Source: Echinometra lucunter (taxonomy: Eukaryota; Echinodermata; Echinoidea; Camarodonta; Echinometridae). From it: 64,000 nt of DNA. Position numbers and translations under genes: made by a program. Each line of letters opens with the position of its first letter. Positions within the stretch are counted from its first letter, which is position 1. Below, piece by piece: positions 13,101 through 22,989 of this stretch. Under the pieces are notes generated by a model. The model was not told the DNA's origin. It did no database searches and saw nothing but the letters and a program-made list of their open reading frames with translations. Location of the stretch: positions 21,301,791 through 21,365,790 of the forward strand of contig CM057171.1 in NCBI GenBank assembly GCA_029962745.1, written 5' to 3'.

Positions 13101-13913
13101 GACCATTAAAAACATCAGAGTATATGCGAAGACAAAAAACATCACTACAATATAACATAGTAAAAACAGATACAACTTTAAAAACAACAAAAAACAACAT
13201 AAGGTAATAATGGTCAGGGTCCCTGAGAAGCAAGGTTGCTTGTATAATGTGCCAGCAGCACATTAAGTTGTTGAAATAATGTTGATGAAAACACTAATAA
13301 TGATGATGATAAAAAGAATAATGAAATAATAGTAGTAATAGTAATAATGAGAATTATATCAATAATAATAGTAATAATAATTATAATAATAATAATGATG
13401 AATAATAAATAATAATAAATAATAATAATAATAACAATAATAATAATAATAACTATTACTATTATTATTATTAGTAGTAGTATTAGTAGTAATAGTAGTA
13501 GTAGTAGTAGTAATAGTATCATCATTATTATTATTATTATGATATGAAATTAATAATAGTAATAACAATAACGACAACAATATTGTACAACTACAAATCA
13601 TTTTGTAATATTAATTTTGTTTTATGTAAGGGAAGTCTCATTGCCATATTGCTATTCTTCTAGAGGGCCCTGCAAATATTTTTACTCCCAGCAATTTTCA
13701 GGTACGCACTTACACCTGAGTTGTAGAGTGGCAAATATGGAGCAATGTCTTGCTAAAAGAATAGTAACGTACTGGGATTCGAACTCTTAATCCTTGGATT
13801 GAGAGTCAAGTGAATGAACCACTTTATCACGGCACATCTGCCTTTTTTTGTTTTTACAGGTGGAACCTGACCTCGAGCGTCCCAAACTGATGTATGAGCT
13901 AGTCAACTTCTGA
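4073..13913 (+). CDS. Three-kringle single-pass membrane protein, nine exons (reconstructed)
   Basis: Exons by splice sites and phase: 4073-4139, 5950-6216, 7183-7446, 7895-7966, 9430-9684, 10776-10939, 11503-11632, 12857-13005 and 13860-13913 (TGA). All introns are GT-AG. The coding length is 1422 nt (473 residues) and open throughout. Order: signal peptide (1-22), kringle 1 (23-111), kringle 2 (112-199), Thr/Pro linker (200-223), kringle 3 (224-308), Thr/Ser/Pro-rich stalk (309-406), membrane span (about 427-449) and a 24-residue cytoplasmic tail. Each kringle has six Cys and the NYCRNPDN and AWCYTTT signatures. Kringles usually bind ligands, often lysine-bearing proteins; no protease domain is present, so a receptor or adhesion role is inferred. 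An in-frame ATG at 3956 could extend the N-terminus, but the ATG at 4073 gives a typical signal peptide with G at -3. A possible poly(A) signal is AATAAA at 14936. Exon joins are predictions without transcript support. Confidence 0.85.
4541..5412. mobile_element. Foldback MITE with a G-run core, in kringle intron 1
   Basis: The ends are inverted copies of GGTTAAAAATCAT and a GGTTGGTT...GAACCGAC stretch (4550-4605 and 5370-5412). Inside lies a second inverted pair (about 4655-4685 and 5294-5325, ACTTCCACTGAAG...) flanked by long C/G runs, so one element seems to contain another. The core carries three spaced GTTTAGGGTG motifs between about 5190 and 5280. The same outer ends occur at 35921 and 44509. 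Confidence 0.75.
5950..6216 (+). CDS. Kringle 1 exon (phase 1-1)
   Basis: An 89-codon exon between a TTTCTTTAG acceptor and a GTAAT donor. It starts with residues ANPACLNDPSG and contains NYRG, HTCQDW, NYCRNPDN, AWCYTTT and RWEYC, giving the six kringle cysteines. Two N-glycosylation sequons (NLS, NHT) lie between the first and second Cys. The acidic pair in PDNE sits where plasminogen-type kringles place their lysine-binding Asp residues. Confidence 0.93.
7183..7446 (+). CDS. Kringle 2 exon (phase 1-1)
   Basis: An 88-codon exon very similar to kringle 1, with start residues ESRECDIDPTG and the same NYRG, CQDW, NYCRNPDN, AWCYTTT and RWQYC landmarks. It keeps all six Cys and the PDNE acidic pair. 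The shared symmetric phase means the exon could be gained or lost without shifting the frame. Confidence 0.93.
7895..7966 (+). CDS. Thr/Pro-rich linker exon
   Basis: A 24-codon phase 1-1 exon between a CAATAG acceptor and a GTGAG donor, rich in Thr and Pro (VTTPVPTTLVTSP...). Its start resembles that of the exon at 10776, and the upstream TTTCAATAG acceptors match, so the two probably arose by duplication. It may be an alternative exon. The segment is likely an O-glycosylated spacer between kringles 2 and 3. Confidence 0.65.
7978..8090. repeat. GT-rich microsatellite
   Basis: Interrupted GT repeats with GTGCGT variants, directly after the Thr/Pro linker exon. They generate a spurious His/Thr-rich open frame on the minus strand. 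Confidence 0.8.
8270..8355 (-). mobile_element. tRNA-derived SINE head
   Basis: On the minus strand the segment has a box A-like TAGCTCAATGGG and a box B-like GAGTTCAAATTCC at tRNA-like spacing. It sits in a kringle-gene intron. Too diverged to be a functional tRNA gene; a SINE fragment is the best reading. Confidence 0.5.
8396..8574. repeat. Tandem duplication of about 90 bp
   Basis: Two adjacent copies (about 8396-8487 and 8488-8574) beginning TGAATTCTAAAATATACATA and ending ATTAAATCACTTAA. They are nearly identical apart from a short indel after ACAAAACATAT. A recent local duplication within a kringle-gene intron. Confidence 0.9.
9283..9363. repeat. Hairpin upstream of kringle 3
   Basis: GGACCGCCGAAGGGAGATAT at 9283 is mirrored by the reverse complement ending at about 9363, with a loop of roughly 30 bases. 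It lies 67 bases before the kringle 3 exon. Probably a small foldback insertion. Confidence 0.75.
9430..9684 (+). CDS. Kringle 3 exon with shifted acceptor
   Basis: An 85-codon phase 1-1 exon encoding ACLKDPRG, NYRG, CQEW, SYCRNPDN, AWCYTTT and RWEYC, with six Cys. Compared with the kringle 1 exon, the ancestral acceptor position reads TTTGTAAAC and is no longer usable. A CCCAG nine bases further in serves instead and keeps the frame. The acidic site reads PDNVD, slightly different from PDNE of kringles 1 and 2. Confidence 0.92.
9726..10244. repeat. Three consecutive foldback elements
   Basis: Three palindromic units lie head to tail: about 9726-9791 (GAGTTAAGCT... arms), 9792-10117 (GATGTTTCATAAAG...TTTTAAATGAAAAACCCT) and 10118-10244 (CCTCTTGCATAAAAAGTTGC with its reverse complement). 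They occupy the intron between kringle 3 and the stalk. Abutting hairpins suggest preferred insertion next to an existing element. Confidence 0.7.
10776..10939 (+). CDS. Stalk exon 1, Thr/Ser-rich
   Basis: Encodes 54-55 residues rich in Thr, Ser and Pro (VTTRVPTILTTNHPK...). It enters in phase 1 after a TTTCAATAG acceptor and leaves in phase 0 at GTATAA. The composition fits a mucin-like stalk holding the kringles away from the membrane. The phase change makes it constitutive with the next exon unless both are skipped. Confidence 0.7.
11503..11632 (+). CDS. Stalk exon 2, Thr/Pro-rich
   Basis: A 43-codon exon (ISTTLKTVSPPQTQ...NRTTPPPLK) entering in phase 0 after CCCTTTCTAG and leaving in phase 1 at GTAATG. 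It has two N-glycosylation sequons (NGS, NRT). It restores phase 1, which matches the membrane-span exon that follows. Confidence 0.7.
12857..13005 (+). CDS. Membrane-span exon
   Basis: Enters in phase 1 after GTACAG and leaves in phase 0 at GTAAG. It encodes a short acidic segment (SNMDDLQTV), then about 23 hydrophobic residues starting SLPLFLYFIAIVFALVL, then basic IRGLRQKK, as expected for a type I membrane anchor with a positive stop-transfer sequence. An Arg (about residue 443) falls inside the hydrophobic run. Confidence 0.8.
13270..13600. repeat. AAT/TAG trinucleotide microsatellite
   Basis: Long mixed (TAA)n, (TAG)n and (GAT)n tracts in the last intron of the kringle gene. They give spurious Ile/Leu/Tyr/Thr-rich minus-strand frames, which are not genes. 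Confidence 0.95.
13705..13842 (-). mobile_element. tRNA-derived SINE fragment
   Basis: Minus-strand tRNA-like head with a box B-like GAGTTCGAATCCC at about 13777, followed by a body sharing GCAAATAT...GAGTTGTAGAGTGG and ACACCT features with the copies at 26.8 and 52.2 kb. Located in the last kringle-gene intron, just before the terminal exon. Confidence 0.6.
13860..13913 (+). CDS. Terminal exon, cytoplasmic tail
   Basis: After a long pyrimidine tract and TTTTTACAG, phase 0 encodes VEPDLERPKLMYELVNF and a TGA stop. The tail has one Tyr in a YELV context, a possible endocytic (YxxPhi) signal; this is inference from the motif only. Confidence 0.75.
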   Translation: MEPDLERPKLMYELVNF

Positions 13914-15150
13914 TCTGCTGGACGATACTGACCATCCACCCGATTCACAGATTTTCTCGGTATAATACTAAGAGAATTTGTTTAAGTAAAAAAAAAGACC
14001 TGAGAAATTGTATAATTGTTAATTTAAATTCCGCGGTCGCTTGAGTAATATACTGAGAAATTGTATAATCTGCACCTTCTTCTTATCACCCAAAGACAGG
14101 AATGGGCAAGATGTTCCCAGACTTGGGAATGCATCAGAACTCCAATACATAAGATAGATCATGGAAGGATGCTTGGTCTGGCCACGCTCTTCGCCGATTT
14201 GCACGGTATTCCCGATGCCCCGTTGCTGTGTCAGTTGAGAAACGGGAGGATCATATGGGAAAAGACGCTGAGCGGGAAAGATGCTACAAGCCGCGTCCCA
14301 AATTGGCTCTGACTTTTGATAAGGTGCCTTATAGATCAGTGAATCTCTTATGGCCCTTCCTCGTTTTGTGAAACCAAAGCTACATTCCAGTTAAAGCTGA
14401 TCGACAGCTAGCTTATAGGAAAACTCTCATCCATTACTGTTGATATTATAGGGGGCCTATGGACCTCCCAATCTCGTAATGCGTGCGCATATTTCACTTG
14501 GTGGGGGTGTACCTATAGCGTATACGGCCGCGACACATGCGTGTGTCTAGGTGCTCTTGCATAGCTATTTAAGCGAGGTCAGTGAACAAAACAAACAAAC
14601 AAAAAAAAAGTCCTGAGAACAATGCTCCTCGGATGTCATACAATAGTCCTGGAAGTCAAACAATAGATTTGAGCCTTATTCCGTCAGCCTTCCGAGGACA
14701 GGAGAACAATAAAGGAACAACATCTGTCTTCGAGAGTATATATAGTCATGTGAAGTTGTGTGTGTGTGTGTGGGTGTGGGAGCGCACTGTAAAACAATGT
14801 TTAATTATCAATAGCATATCCATGCTAATCACAAATTATCTTCTTTTATATTGTATTGTACCATTGTTATATTTCCATTGTTTTATCTTGTTTACATTTA
14901 AACCTACACTATTTTTATGATCATGAATAAAACCAAATATATTCTCATATATATCGTCATATCATGCTCTTGATAATGCCAAATTGATGATTCTGAAATA
15001 TACATATATAAGGGTAAGCTTTAAGGGTATATAACCTATATTATGGAGTGGAACATGCATAAATTTGAATACATTATTAAAGTCGCCTGAGCATGGCGTG
15101 GATTGTCTTCTAGAATGTTCGATGTTTCGTGCAGCTCCATCAGTGTCACT
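13914..15150. other. Kringle gene 3' flank, no further gene seen
   Basis: Contains a likely 3' UTR with an AATAAA at 14936-14941 about 1 kb after the stop. A short GT run is at 14757-14775. An open frame at 14061-14312 shows no recognised family and no splice support. Confidence 0.5.
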
Positions 15151-15752
15151 AAGTTCAGGGGCCGAGGAACGGGGGGGGGGGGGGGGGGCGGCCCCCCAAA
15201 TTTTGAGAAGACACGTTAGCCTCTATACAATAACGCTTGATATTGCTTGTTAGCATGCTCAGCCCCAACAAATCGTTCCGCGGCTCCTCCATTGTTCCCG
15301 TGTCGGAAACCTGTCAGAAAGGACACATTCTCCCATTTGCCACCTACCTATATGCCGGCTGCAGGCTGCTGCTACTGCCTAGCTCATTTTACATGGGCAT
15401 ACCCGAATATGATTGTACGTGTCCATATTATAGCCTCTCTCCCTTTATCTTCCTCTCTCCAATTTATTCTCTCCCTCTATCCATTTCTTCTTTCTTTTTT
15501 TTTTTTTAAACTAGTATCTCTGATGATAACTGTAGTATTAATGACTATGATAATGATAACATTTAATGAATAACAATATTCAATGAAATAACTCAACTCA
15601 CCTTCGTGCTGAAATGAGGGGGGCTACTGAAACAATTATTTTGCTTAAATTTGGTAAGAATGAACTATTTTATGATTTGCAAAAACAATCTAAAAGCCAC
15701 CGAATTGAAGTACTTTGACAATGTTTGTTTATTCGTACGTATTCTCCATGTT

Positions 15753-16672
15753 CAGGGGCTCGCTGGGGGGGGGGGGGGGGGGGGGGGGGGAGGGTGGGGT
15801 GTGTGACGACCCCCCCCCCCCCCCCCATTAAAAATTCTTGCCGGCAAATTCGCGATAGCTGTCGGCAAAAAAGAGAGAGGGGAGAGGGAAGAGAAAGGAG
15901 GGAAAGAGAAAAAAAGGAGTAAGGTGCCCAAATAAAGTCATATTCGGCTTATTTGCCTGTGCATTTTGACGACGAAATAACACTGGTAACACGAAAGAGA
16001 GCATATTTTTCCTCGCTCGCTGCGCTCGCTCGTATAATATTTAGATACAGGATGGTCTTTGAAAGCAAATAGATTAGGTAGGAGAGGTGACCAAATATAT
16101 TTTGATAAAGAACTTTCACTTCTACCATGAAAAGGAGTATTTTTCCTCGCTCGCTACGCTCACTCGTACAGTATTCAGATACAAGATGGATTTGGGAAAG
16201 CAAACGAATTCGGCAAGCGAGGCCCATGATGTACTTTGATGAGGAATTATCACCTACCATAAAAAGAGTATGTTTTTTTTTCTCGCGCGTTGCGCTCGTT
16301 CGTATGATATTTAGATACAGGATGGTCTTTGAAAGCAAATGAATTAGGTAAGAGAGGTGACCAAATATATAATTTAGATATCTTTAAGCCCATCAAGTAG
16401 TTTGATGAAGAACTATCATTTCTACGAAAGAGAGTGTATATTTTTCCTCGCTCGTATTGTATTTAAATTAAGAATGTTTTCGGAAAGCTAACACATTCAG
16501 CAAGTGAGGTGAATAAATATATAATTTAGAAGGAAAATATGATAGAGGCACACAATTGAACATGTCTCGTGGGCTTCATACGGTTGAGTTTGTCGATGTT
16601 GGTCGTCGGCATTATTTGTCGGCAATCTGGCCTCTACACCCCCCCCCCCTTAAAAAAGTCTAGACGCCCCTG
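15753..16672. mobile_element. hAT-like element, family A copy 1 (4 internal units)
   Basis: Flanked by the identical 8-bp duplication TCCATGTT at 15745-15752 and 16673-16680. The element starts CAGGGGCTCGCT and ends AGACGCCCCTG. G and C runs lie just inside the left end and a C run near the right end. The interior has four copies of a unit whose core reads TCGCTCGCTGCGCTCGCTCG followed by TATAATATTTAGATACA. No transposase open frame is present. Eight-base duplications and CAGGGG ends fit hAT-type non-autonomous elements. Confidence 0.88.
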
Positions 16673-16680
16673 TCCATGTT

Positions 16681-17690
16681 TTCCTCTGTTGCTGTGTATG
16701 TGCTACCTTTGTTTCTGACATGTATTTTTTCTTGATCTATACCAGTGGAAACCAATTTCTTTGTAATTATGTTGCGGAGACGAAATAAAATATCTTGTAT
16801 CTTGCATCTATCCCTCAATCTTCGCTTTCAATGAAATTGAAAATTCCCGTCTTCACTTTGGTCTTTGTGTAACTAACTATTATAGTCATAGGGATATCCA
16901 TATACGTATGTGTAACTTATTTGTTTATAAAATGTTAATAATGACGTAAACCCCTCCAACTGAATAAATGGAATGAAGAAAAAGAAGAGTTTTTTTCATG
17001 AATGAAGTTATGCGTAGGAGATAACTTGATTACAGCGTAGAGGGCCTCCTGAGTACGATCATTTTGATCGCACAAGAGAGTTATGGCGTGCAAATCAGAA
17101 GTTTGAGTGAGCTAACGAACTTATTCTAACAATTTTCATGCCAAAATTGTCTCATATTGTAAAATAGAGAAGAGCATGAGTTAATGGAAATTCGAGTATC
17201 TTAAGAACGACATTCATGATGATGGGAAGCTAAAAAAAGGGTCATTATTTTCGGATATCTTGGGAATGGCAATAGGAGGCAAAGCAAACTATAAAGGGAA
17301 TATCTACAGGTTTACAGAGAAATACGTTCATAACTCAGTAAAACAATGGAATACATAGGAATTTTTTAGCTGGATTATCATTCATACTGAACGAATACTA
17401 GATTTGTAGAGAACTGTCTCCGCTACAACATATCGAAATCCCAGCGAAAACTGACCAACAGTAAGCGAGATAGTTTTGGTTAAAGGCAAAAAATATAACG
17501 TCAAAAATTAAAAGTCAGAATTTTGAGTTCACATAAGAATAGGATGACGTCAGAGCATCCAAAAAGTAAATTTTTGTCATGGATTCACATCTACAACTCA
17601 TAGCCATTCAGAATATGTAGAAAAAAATATTGGGGGTATCTATGTATTTTGAGGAGATATGGCGGATTTTAAAAGGACTTGTTTTTTACA
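16681..17690. other. Non-coding stretch, no gene seen
   Basis: AT-rich sequence with no convincing coding frame or complete mobile element. A polyadenylation-like AATAAAAT occurs at about 16785 next to TATCTTGTATCTTGCATC repeats, resembling the 3' end of a retroelement. Confidence 0.4.
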
Positions 17691-17975
17691 TTATTTGCCC
17701 AATAGACGCGCGCACGGATTTTGAACTTAGGCGCGCGCGTGCGACCTTATGGATGGAAATTGTTAAGGAAAGTGTCAGAAATGCAAATCAAGTCAAAAAA
17801 CGGGGTTTTACGTTATTTAGGACCTGCGCGCGCGTAAAAAGCGATCGCGGACGCGGACGCGCGCAAAATTTTGAAATGCTTGAAATGGCCTGAAACGTAA
17901 GGAAAATTATTTGAAGCGATTCTGAGCATTTCTTAATTTTGCACGCGGACGTACGCGTACGCGCGCGTATGGATA
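17690..17975. other. CpG-dense island of unknown nature
   Basis: Runs such as GCGCGCGCGTGCGACC and ACGCGGACGCGCGC stand out in AT-rich surroundings. A plus-strand frame (17630-17893) crosses it but has no recognisable domain. It could be an old repeat or a CpG island without an obvious gene. Confidence 0.4.
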
Positions 17976-18882
17976 TCTGAAATTAACTGGATTAAAATGA
18001 ACTTTAATCATGCCAAATATGAATGAGAAATGACCATCCGTTATGAAGATATGACCCTAAGGTGATTTGCACAAAATGGCGCCTAGATGACGTCACGATA
18101 ATTTGATGACGCTGAAAACCTTGCTGGAGCCTGTTCTTAATAGGCCTGATAACTGATGAAAATTTGACGAAAATTGAACCAGCCGATTTGGAGTTATCGT
18201 GTGCACCAAAAAGTCGGAAGAATAAAAATAAAGTAAGAAAGAAAAATCTGACGAAAATAAGAGGTGATCTGTCAAAGTTGACAGACCACCTAATTAGCTG
18301 CACATTTAATGCATTAGTCATAGTTTACTCTCAAATAAAAGAGAGGTTTGCCAGAAATTGTCCAGACTAGCTCGTGACATTATATTTTGCACCTACTTTA
18401 TAAGAATTTGATTGGTCCATATATCTTTTGCGGCGAGGAGGTAAAACATTCTTAATGCCTCTGCGAGGTTTTTTTCCACCTCATATACCGTTCATTTACA
18501 ACCTTGAGAGTGTCATAGATAAACAAGCCCTATAGATCTAGTTCTTGCCCGAGATTGATATCAAAAATTCAGAATATGTATGATTTTCAATGAACCAGTC
18601 GTCGTACAACACGGTAAAATAATTTTGAGATAAACTGGACTTGTTCATCATCTCAGATATGATATTAATGAAATCGATTATCAATCACAACACAACTGGC
18701 ACTTTCATGAGGCACGAAAGCAATATAGCATGCATGCTTCTCACCATCATAATGAATAATCAACCTCTCCTCTGTGATAACCAGCGAACTGCTGACGTCA
18801 CATCAAGGAGTGAAATGATTGGCTCGCATATTTGATCTTCTGTCAAAATGAGAGAAAAGCGCTGTGTGAGAAATACCACCCA

Positions 18883-19143
18883 CCGGGGCGGCGCCAGAGT
18901 ATTTTGATTTGGGCAAGATAACCCATAGGTAAATCTATTTACGTTTTGAATTAAACACACACAAAAAAAAGGTTGTGTGTATAGTTGAATGACCCCCTCC
19001 TCTCTTTCCCCTAACTCTTCGTTCTTTCCTTCTGTCCTGTTTCTTCTTTTTCTCCTCTATTTTTTAAAATCTGTTTTGGGGAAAAAATCAAGAGGCGGTC
19101 GCCCCTAACCCCCTCCCCCCCCCCCCCCGTAGCGCCGCCCCTG
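18883..19143. mobile_element. hAT-like element, family B copy 1
   Basis: Ends are CCGGGGCGGCGCC and GTAGCGCCGCCCCTG, flanked by ACCACCCA (18875-18882) and TCCACCAA (19144-19151), a 6/8 match. It has a long C run near the right end and a CT-rich interior. Related copies with the same ends lie at 33547 and 42984. Confidence 0.7.
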
Positions 19144-19744
19144 TCCACCAATCTGTAAGATTGGTGTGAGAGGCTCATTATAGCATGATAATGTGAATGA
19201 GACCTGTCGTACCCTCATCCAATGTCTGTTTCACATCAGGAAAGCGATCTCAAAAAATGTATACGTTGTAGCGTTGTCTCGTTGTGGGTGTGACTTAATT
19301 AGTCTTTATACAACGCCATATGTTTTTACATGAGAGGTCTGAGAGGATAATTCACGTCTGTCGTAGTCGAGAAACCATCGCTAAATCTTGACATCAATTA
19401 GCATTTTCTAATCAGTCTCCTTAAGCAATATGGAAGAATCTGCGACGCTTTTTTTTTTTACAAGATATTGAAACTGAGTGAGTAATGGGCACCGTGTTTC
19501 AATTTCTATCTACTTTGCAACTGCCTTCATTCGTAAGTGAGTCCCACGAGTAGATGCTTTGGCAAGTGTTTCAGCCTTGACTGATCTGAATGTCGCAATT
19601 TACGTCTTTGCATTCCAGCTAAAATAACGTTCATTTGAATTTGTATGTTAAGTCGATGCAGAATCGTATATGTGGTGTACGTAGTAACAGAGTAAGAGGA
19701 TAAAGAAAATCTTAAAGCTCTTTCATAAAGAAACAAGAAACAAA

Positions 19745-20851
19745 ATGAATAATATCACCGTATCTCCCGATTCGTGGTTGCCTGCAACGGCTACGGGAAT
19801 CAACGGCCTGGCTGTATGCCTTACTTTCGGTCTGCTAACTATCATAATTCTAATCTCCAACATCTTTGTCCTGTTGGTGCTTCACCGCGGTCGCAACCGC
19901 TTTGATGAAGTCATGCGGATTCTGCTTCAAATATTAGCGTTTACGGATCTAGTAGGCGGTACATGTGGCTGCATTCTGCAAGCTCTACATTACGCTTTAA
20001 GAAGGTTTCCTTCTTCCACGTTGATCTGCAAATTCCTTCCCTCATCGACCGTTTACCTTGTGCTTCAGTCGTTGTACATCGTGTCCTTGATAAATATCTA
20101 CAGACTTCTCTCTGTCGTACGACCTTTGACGCAAGTACGATATCTGAATCCCCGAAAGGTTCGTATCTGTGTTTTCCTGGTCAAGATAGGTGTGATTGTG
20201 TTTATTATTCCCTTACTTCCAGTGGATTTCATGCCTTTTGGTGCGGCAATAGACTTCTACTGTGATCGTGTAAAGTATGACTCGGGAGAGTCTTGGATCC
20301 TACCTCCAGACATAATCCGACGTACGACGGGAACAGTCGCTACCACTATTACTGCATTCGCTATCCCACTCCTGACACTCACTTTCACAAACGCAAGGTT
20401 ACTTATAATCGCATGTCAAGTTGTACGAAGAAACGCGACGGTGACGAAATCGCAAACGCTCCCTCGAGTTCCAACCCGAAGGACAGCCTTGGATGAAGAA
20501 CAATATAAGCAACGCAGCTCCAAAGAAAATAGCGTCATTCGTGGCCGAAACGTTTCTCCTGCGTCTGGTTTTAAAGGTCTTAAGACCGTTTTCGTTGTCA
20601 CTGGATTATTCTATCTCTCTTGCGTTCCATTTTGTTTAATGGTTGCATCTGTGCTAAGGACTTCTCATGAGGATTTGATATCCGTTAGAACATTTCTCCC
20701 TGTCCTTTTCCTAATGAGTAATGCGTGGTGGAATGGACCTGTCTTTATGTATACGTCAAGAACATTTCGAAAAGAGGCATTCAAACTGGGAAAAGACTTG
20801 AAACGCTGGTTGAAGATGAAGTTTATTCAGGAAGGCGATGCATACATGTAG
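19745..20851 (+). CDS. Single-exon rhodopsin-class GPCR 1
   Basis: A complete 368-residue intronless receptor with seven hydrophobic segments; sequon NIT at the N-terminus. Landmarks: N39 (1.50) in ISNIFVLL, D68 (2.50) in LAFTDLVGG, C95 and the ECL2 Cys (FYCDR) for the usual disulfide. It departs from the class norm: D/ERY is YRL (R120), CWxP is SCVP, and NPxxY is NGPVF. Helix 8 reads TSRTFRKEA. The third intracellular loop is long, basic and Ser/Thr-rich. Such intronless receptors with altered motifs fit the large lineage-specific expansions described in sea urchins; ligand unknown, sensory role is inference. AATAAA at 20903. Confidence 0.93.
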   Translation: MNNITVSPDSWLPATATGINGLAVCLTFGLLTIIILISNIFVLLVLHRGRNRFDEVMRILLQILAFTDLVGGTCGCILQALHYALRRFPSSTLICKFLPSSTVYLVLQSLYIVSLINIYRLLSVVRPLTQVRYLNPRKVRICVFLVKIGVIVFIIPLLPVDFMPFGAAIDFYCDRVKYDSGESWILPPDIIRRTTGTVATTITAFAIPLLTLTFTNARLLIIACQVVRRNATVTKSQTLPRVPTRRTALDEEQYKQRSSKENSVIRGRNVSPASGFKGLKTVFVVTGLFYLSCVPFCLMVASVLRTSHEDLISVRTFLPVLFLMSNAWWNGPVFMYTSRTFRKEAFKLGKDLKRWLKMKFIQEGDAYM

Positions 20852-21710
20852 TGCACACCTTGTTTTCAAAACAATAATAGAAACATGAAATTGTAAAAAA
20901 AAAATAAAGTATCGGTACATAGGAAATAAATAATCTGTGACGATGTTACGTCATACATCTTGAGACTATTACTTTTCATCTCGTGCTTACTAAAGACATG
21001 GCGGTTATTGTTTATCCTCCCAATAAAAAGTTAATCATGTTAATTGATGCCAGTGTGCCACTTAAGTTATACAAGACAGGCTGTTATGTTTGTATAGGCT
21101 AGTCCACTGTTATTATAGTTACCATAACATTAGTGTCAAGCCATTAAGCCCGGTCGACAAGAGGCGTCATTTCGTTGACGTCAGTCCATGCACTAGTCGA
21201 GCCTAAGACGACAATTAGCATACGCCATTTAATCAAAGCATTGGTTGCACTGGTCAGTTTGCAATCGGATTTAGATTTAACTACATTTTATTTTCTTTCT
21301 CTATTATTCGTTAGCAGTTTGTCTTGGGGGGTGGGAGGTGTGATTTAGGTGAGATGGGGGACACGGGTGTGTGTGTGGGCGGGGGGGGGGGGGGGGGGGG
21401 GGGGGGTTAGGAGTTGCGAGGTGCTCTAGGGAGGGAAAGGGAACGAAATCTCGTTTTAGTTTATATCTTCTCTCAATGAAAGTGTAAGATTATTTGAGTT
21501 TTCTGTCTTTTACATTGTTTCCCTGTTTTTGGAATCAGTATCTTAGATTCAGTGTACATGGTACTTGCTAGGAATATATGTTTCTTGTTATTGTTGTTGT
21601 GTTTTTTATGTTGTCATTATTACATAATCATATATAATTTTGCTCATAGAATGAAAAATAAAATACTTTTTAAACAAAAAAAAAAAAACAAATAAAAGTT
21701 GCCCTTTCAT
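20852..21710. other. GPCR 1 downstream region with G run and retroelement-like 3' end
   Basis: Holds a long G run at about 21380-21406 and, at 21650-21690, an AATAAAATAC signal followed by a run of A, resembling the 3' end of a retroposed transcript. No coding frame is recognised. Confidence 0.5.
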
Positions 21711-22105
21711 GACGCGCAAGAAAGCGTACCAGTCAGTGATGACTCGTTGTGTGTATGACCCGGCTTTAATTGAGCCAATATTTCTCGAAGATACTGGTCT
21801 CTCATACCTGTACGAAAAAAGAAATACATGCCTTCGCGGACCAAGGGAGCCCCCTTTGAAAAAAAGTCTTCATAATTAAAACAACAAAAAAAAAAAAAAC
21901 AAGCAAGGTTTAAATGGGTAAAACGGACGTGAAAGCAATTATTTTCACATGTCGTTTCAAGCACCCGGTAAAGATTAGATATGTTGATAAAAATGTACAT
22001 TTTTTGTAGTCAAACGAACACCTTCCCAACCTACCTTGTAATATGGTTAATGCTTTATATTTACATGAATATATAGTGTGTTTCTTTAAAAGCGGACTTT
22101 CCCAC

Positions 22106-22985
22106 CGGGGGGGGGGGGGGGGGGGGGCACTGCCATTACAAGGTGGACACCCCTTGGTGGACACCATGCTCGTTCACAAAAAACGCGTAAAAAAGGGTTG
22201 TTTTTCACGGACAGGCAATGGACACGCGTACAGTGAAAAGGGTATCAAAATTGAAAAAAAAAAAAAAAAACAGGGGAAAAAGGGTATACTTTTACAACAG
22301 TCTGGGTGCGTGTAAAGGGTATATATTTTACTAATCATGAAAATAAAACATTTTAGGCATTATCCCCCGCTAATCCTCCGGCGGGAATCTGGCGGGAATG
22401 CGAATCCCATATCTTTTATTTATGTCTATAACGCGCAACAACTGAAACTTCCGAAGACAAAGTTTTTTTTTTTAGTTTGCGTGTTATCCCATTTCACATT
22501 TGGTTGTGCGTGAGTTTTCGACCATTTTGTCAAAATATATGTTGTACACCATCGCCATGGTCGCAAACAGTCCCAATTGTGAAAGAGGTTTTTACATACC
22601 ACGTGCATATACAAAACCCAAAACAACCGAATCACAACCTTAAATGGCAAAGAGTTTGGAATCGGGGCTGAACAAAGGTTTTGCAGCAGTATTGCCGGCA
22701 AGGAAAAGCCACCACCAGCGTCGAAAGGCAGCAAAGATTGATGATGATGTGAGCAAATTTGTTGTTAAATGCAGAATATGCCAAAATATCTCATGGAAAC
22801 AGAAGGCATACTCAAAAGGGTATCTTTTCAGACTTGATTTGTAATTACCTGTTTAGGGTGGGGAAAACAATGACAAAATACTTGTTTAGGGTATTCTGAG
22901 GTCGAAAGATAATTACTTATTTAGGGTCCATCTTGACAGTCCATGTACGAGCATGGCGTCCGTGCACGTTGTAATGACAGTGGCC
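22106..22985. mobile_element. G-run MITE with TTTAGGGT motifs
   Basis: The left end (G run, CACTGCCATTACAAGGTG) and right end (about 22955-22985) are diverged inverted repeats sharing ACCATGCTCG-like sequence. The interior has the motif TGTTTAGGGT at about 22852, 22882 and 22917, as in the core at 4640-5330. Poly(A)/T runs and short frames within it have no recognisable product. Confidence 0.55.
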
Positions 22986-22989
22986 CCAC

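Noticed and set aside
13214..13601. Ile/Leu/Thr/Tyr-rich minus-strand frames
   Set aside because: Translation of trinucleotide repeats within an intron.
15159..15293. Another hAT-like element (CAGGGGCCGAGGAACG and a weak inverse near 15275)
   Set aside because: The right end and the flanking duplication are unconvincing (about 4 of 8 bases).
16013..16470. CRISPR-like array from regularly spaced GCTCGCTGCGCTCGC repeats
   Set aside because: Repeats and intervening sequence are both conserved between units and lie inside a transposon of an animal genome.
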